13,289 nucleotides of DNA from an uncultured Rothia sp. Lineage in GTDB: Bacteria; Actinomycetota; Actinomycetes; Actinomycetales; Micrococcaceae. The stretch's first letter is position 1, and every line of letters starts with the position of its first letter. The position numbers and the translations under genes were made by a program. The stretch covers positions 1-13,289 of the forward strand of contig CALGXU010000502.1 in the NCBI GenBank assembly GCA_937935205.1. The letters run 5' to 3'. Positions 13,164 to 13,289 of this stretch are shown piece after piece. The notes below the pieces were generated by a model. It was not told the DNA's origin. It made no database searches and saw only the letters and a program-made list of their open reading frames with translations.

Positions 13164-13289
13164 TGGTTTCCACCCAGGTCAGTTTGTCGGCGTTGGCAAG
13201 CTGGTGACAGATACCCTTGCGATCATTGAGAGTTGCTCTCGAAATAAGCGTGTGGGTCTGAAGATCAAGCTGCCCAGACTGCGAAAGCA
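13156..13289 (-). CDS. C-terminal end of the third ABC-3C component (runs off the right edge)
   Basis: An open frame enters from the window's right end and gives 43 residues before TAA at 13158-13156. It includes THTLISRATLNDRKG and then ICHQLANADKLTWVETNE at the C-terminus. Its end overlaps the middle-component start by 8 bases, which marks it as the first gene of the same operon. The short GxCHxLA-x-LxW close resembles the terminal domain that I remember from ABC-3C effector proteins, where it docks the variable N-terminal effector (often a nuclease or peptidase) onto the ABC parts. The effector domain itself is outside the window, so the system's chemistry cannot be named. The other two frames of this strand are closed early or give no sensible sequence. 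Confidence 0.62.
   Translation of the reverse strand, partial: LSQSGQLDLQTHTLISRATLNDRKGICHQLANADKLTWVETNE

Noticed and set aside
10727..13289. Integrase, transposase, tRNA or att site explaining the island
   Set aside because: None is visible in the window; the inverted repeats at the edge are too short to call insertion-sequence ends.

Overview
The window looks like a chromosome segment of a high-G+C actinobacterium. The sdhCDAB layout, a single-domain ManC, an AztD-type zinc chaperone and a GlyA-FolD pair would fit the Micrococcaceae, perhaps Rothia. That placement is inferred from remembered gene styles and was not tested. Most of the window (about 1-10,730) is ordinary G+C-rich core sequence. 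The right end (about 10,740-13,289) is visibly A+T-richer: 25 of 60 bases are G/C at 11401-11460, against 42 of 60 at 5221-5280.

Layout. (1) 1-1161, minus strand: the start of sdhA, then sdhD and sdhC, the first three genes of a succinate dehydrogenase operon transcribed leftwards. (2) 1162-1508: a divergent intergenic region with a plausible manC promoter and a DtxR/IdeR-like sequence. (3) 1509-2618, plus: manC, GDP-mannose synthesis, closed by a strong hairpin. (4) 2964-4373, plus: a lipoprotein resembling the zinc metallochaperone AztD, preceded by a Zur-box-like palindrome and followed by a 21-bp perfect hairpin. (5) 4492-7149, minus: a 2H phosphoesterase (2'-5' RNA ligase family), trpS and an exonuclease III family gene. 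(6) 7233-8063, plus: a GntR/HutC-type regulator with a 20-bp terminator shared with folD. (7) 8202-10574, minus: folD and glyA, two linked one-carbon enzymes, separated by 219 bases full of small repeats and hairpins. (8) 10837-13289, minus: three overlapping genes that look like an ABC-three-component (ABC-3C) system: a DUF3732-type SMC/Rad50-like ATPase, a middle component, and the last 43 residues of a third protein that runs off the window.

How the genes work together. SdhC/D anchor SdhA/B in the membrane. GlyA makes 5,10-methylene-THF, which FolD oxidises. ManC supplies GDP-mannose. The AztD-like protein would hold zinc outside the membrane, and the palindrome suggests zinc-dependent repression. 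The ABC-3C genes are translationally coupled (8-base and 4-base overlaps), have an unusual base composition, and sit against a housekeeping gene. That is how an acquired conflict or defence cassette would look, but the effector domain lies outside the window. No tRNA, rRNA, CRISPR array, transposase or integrase was seen.
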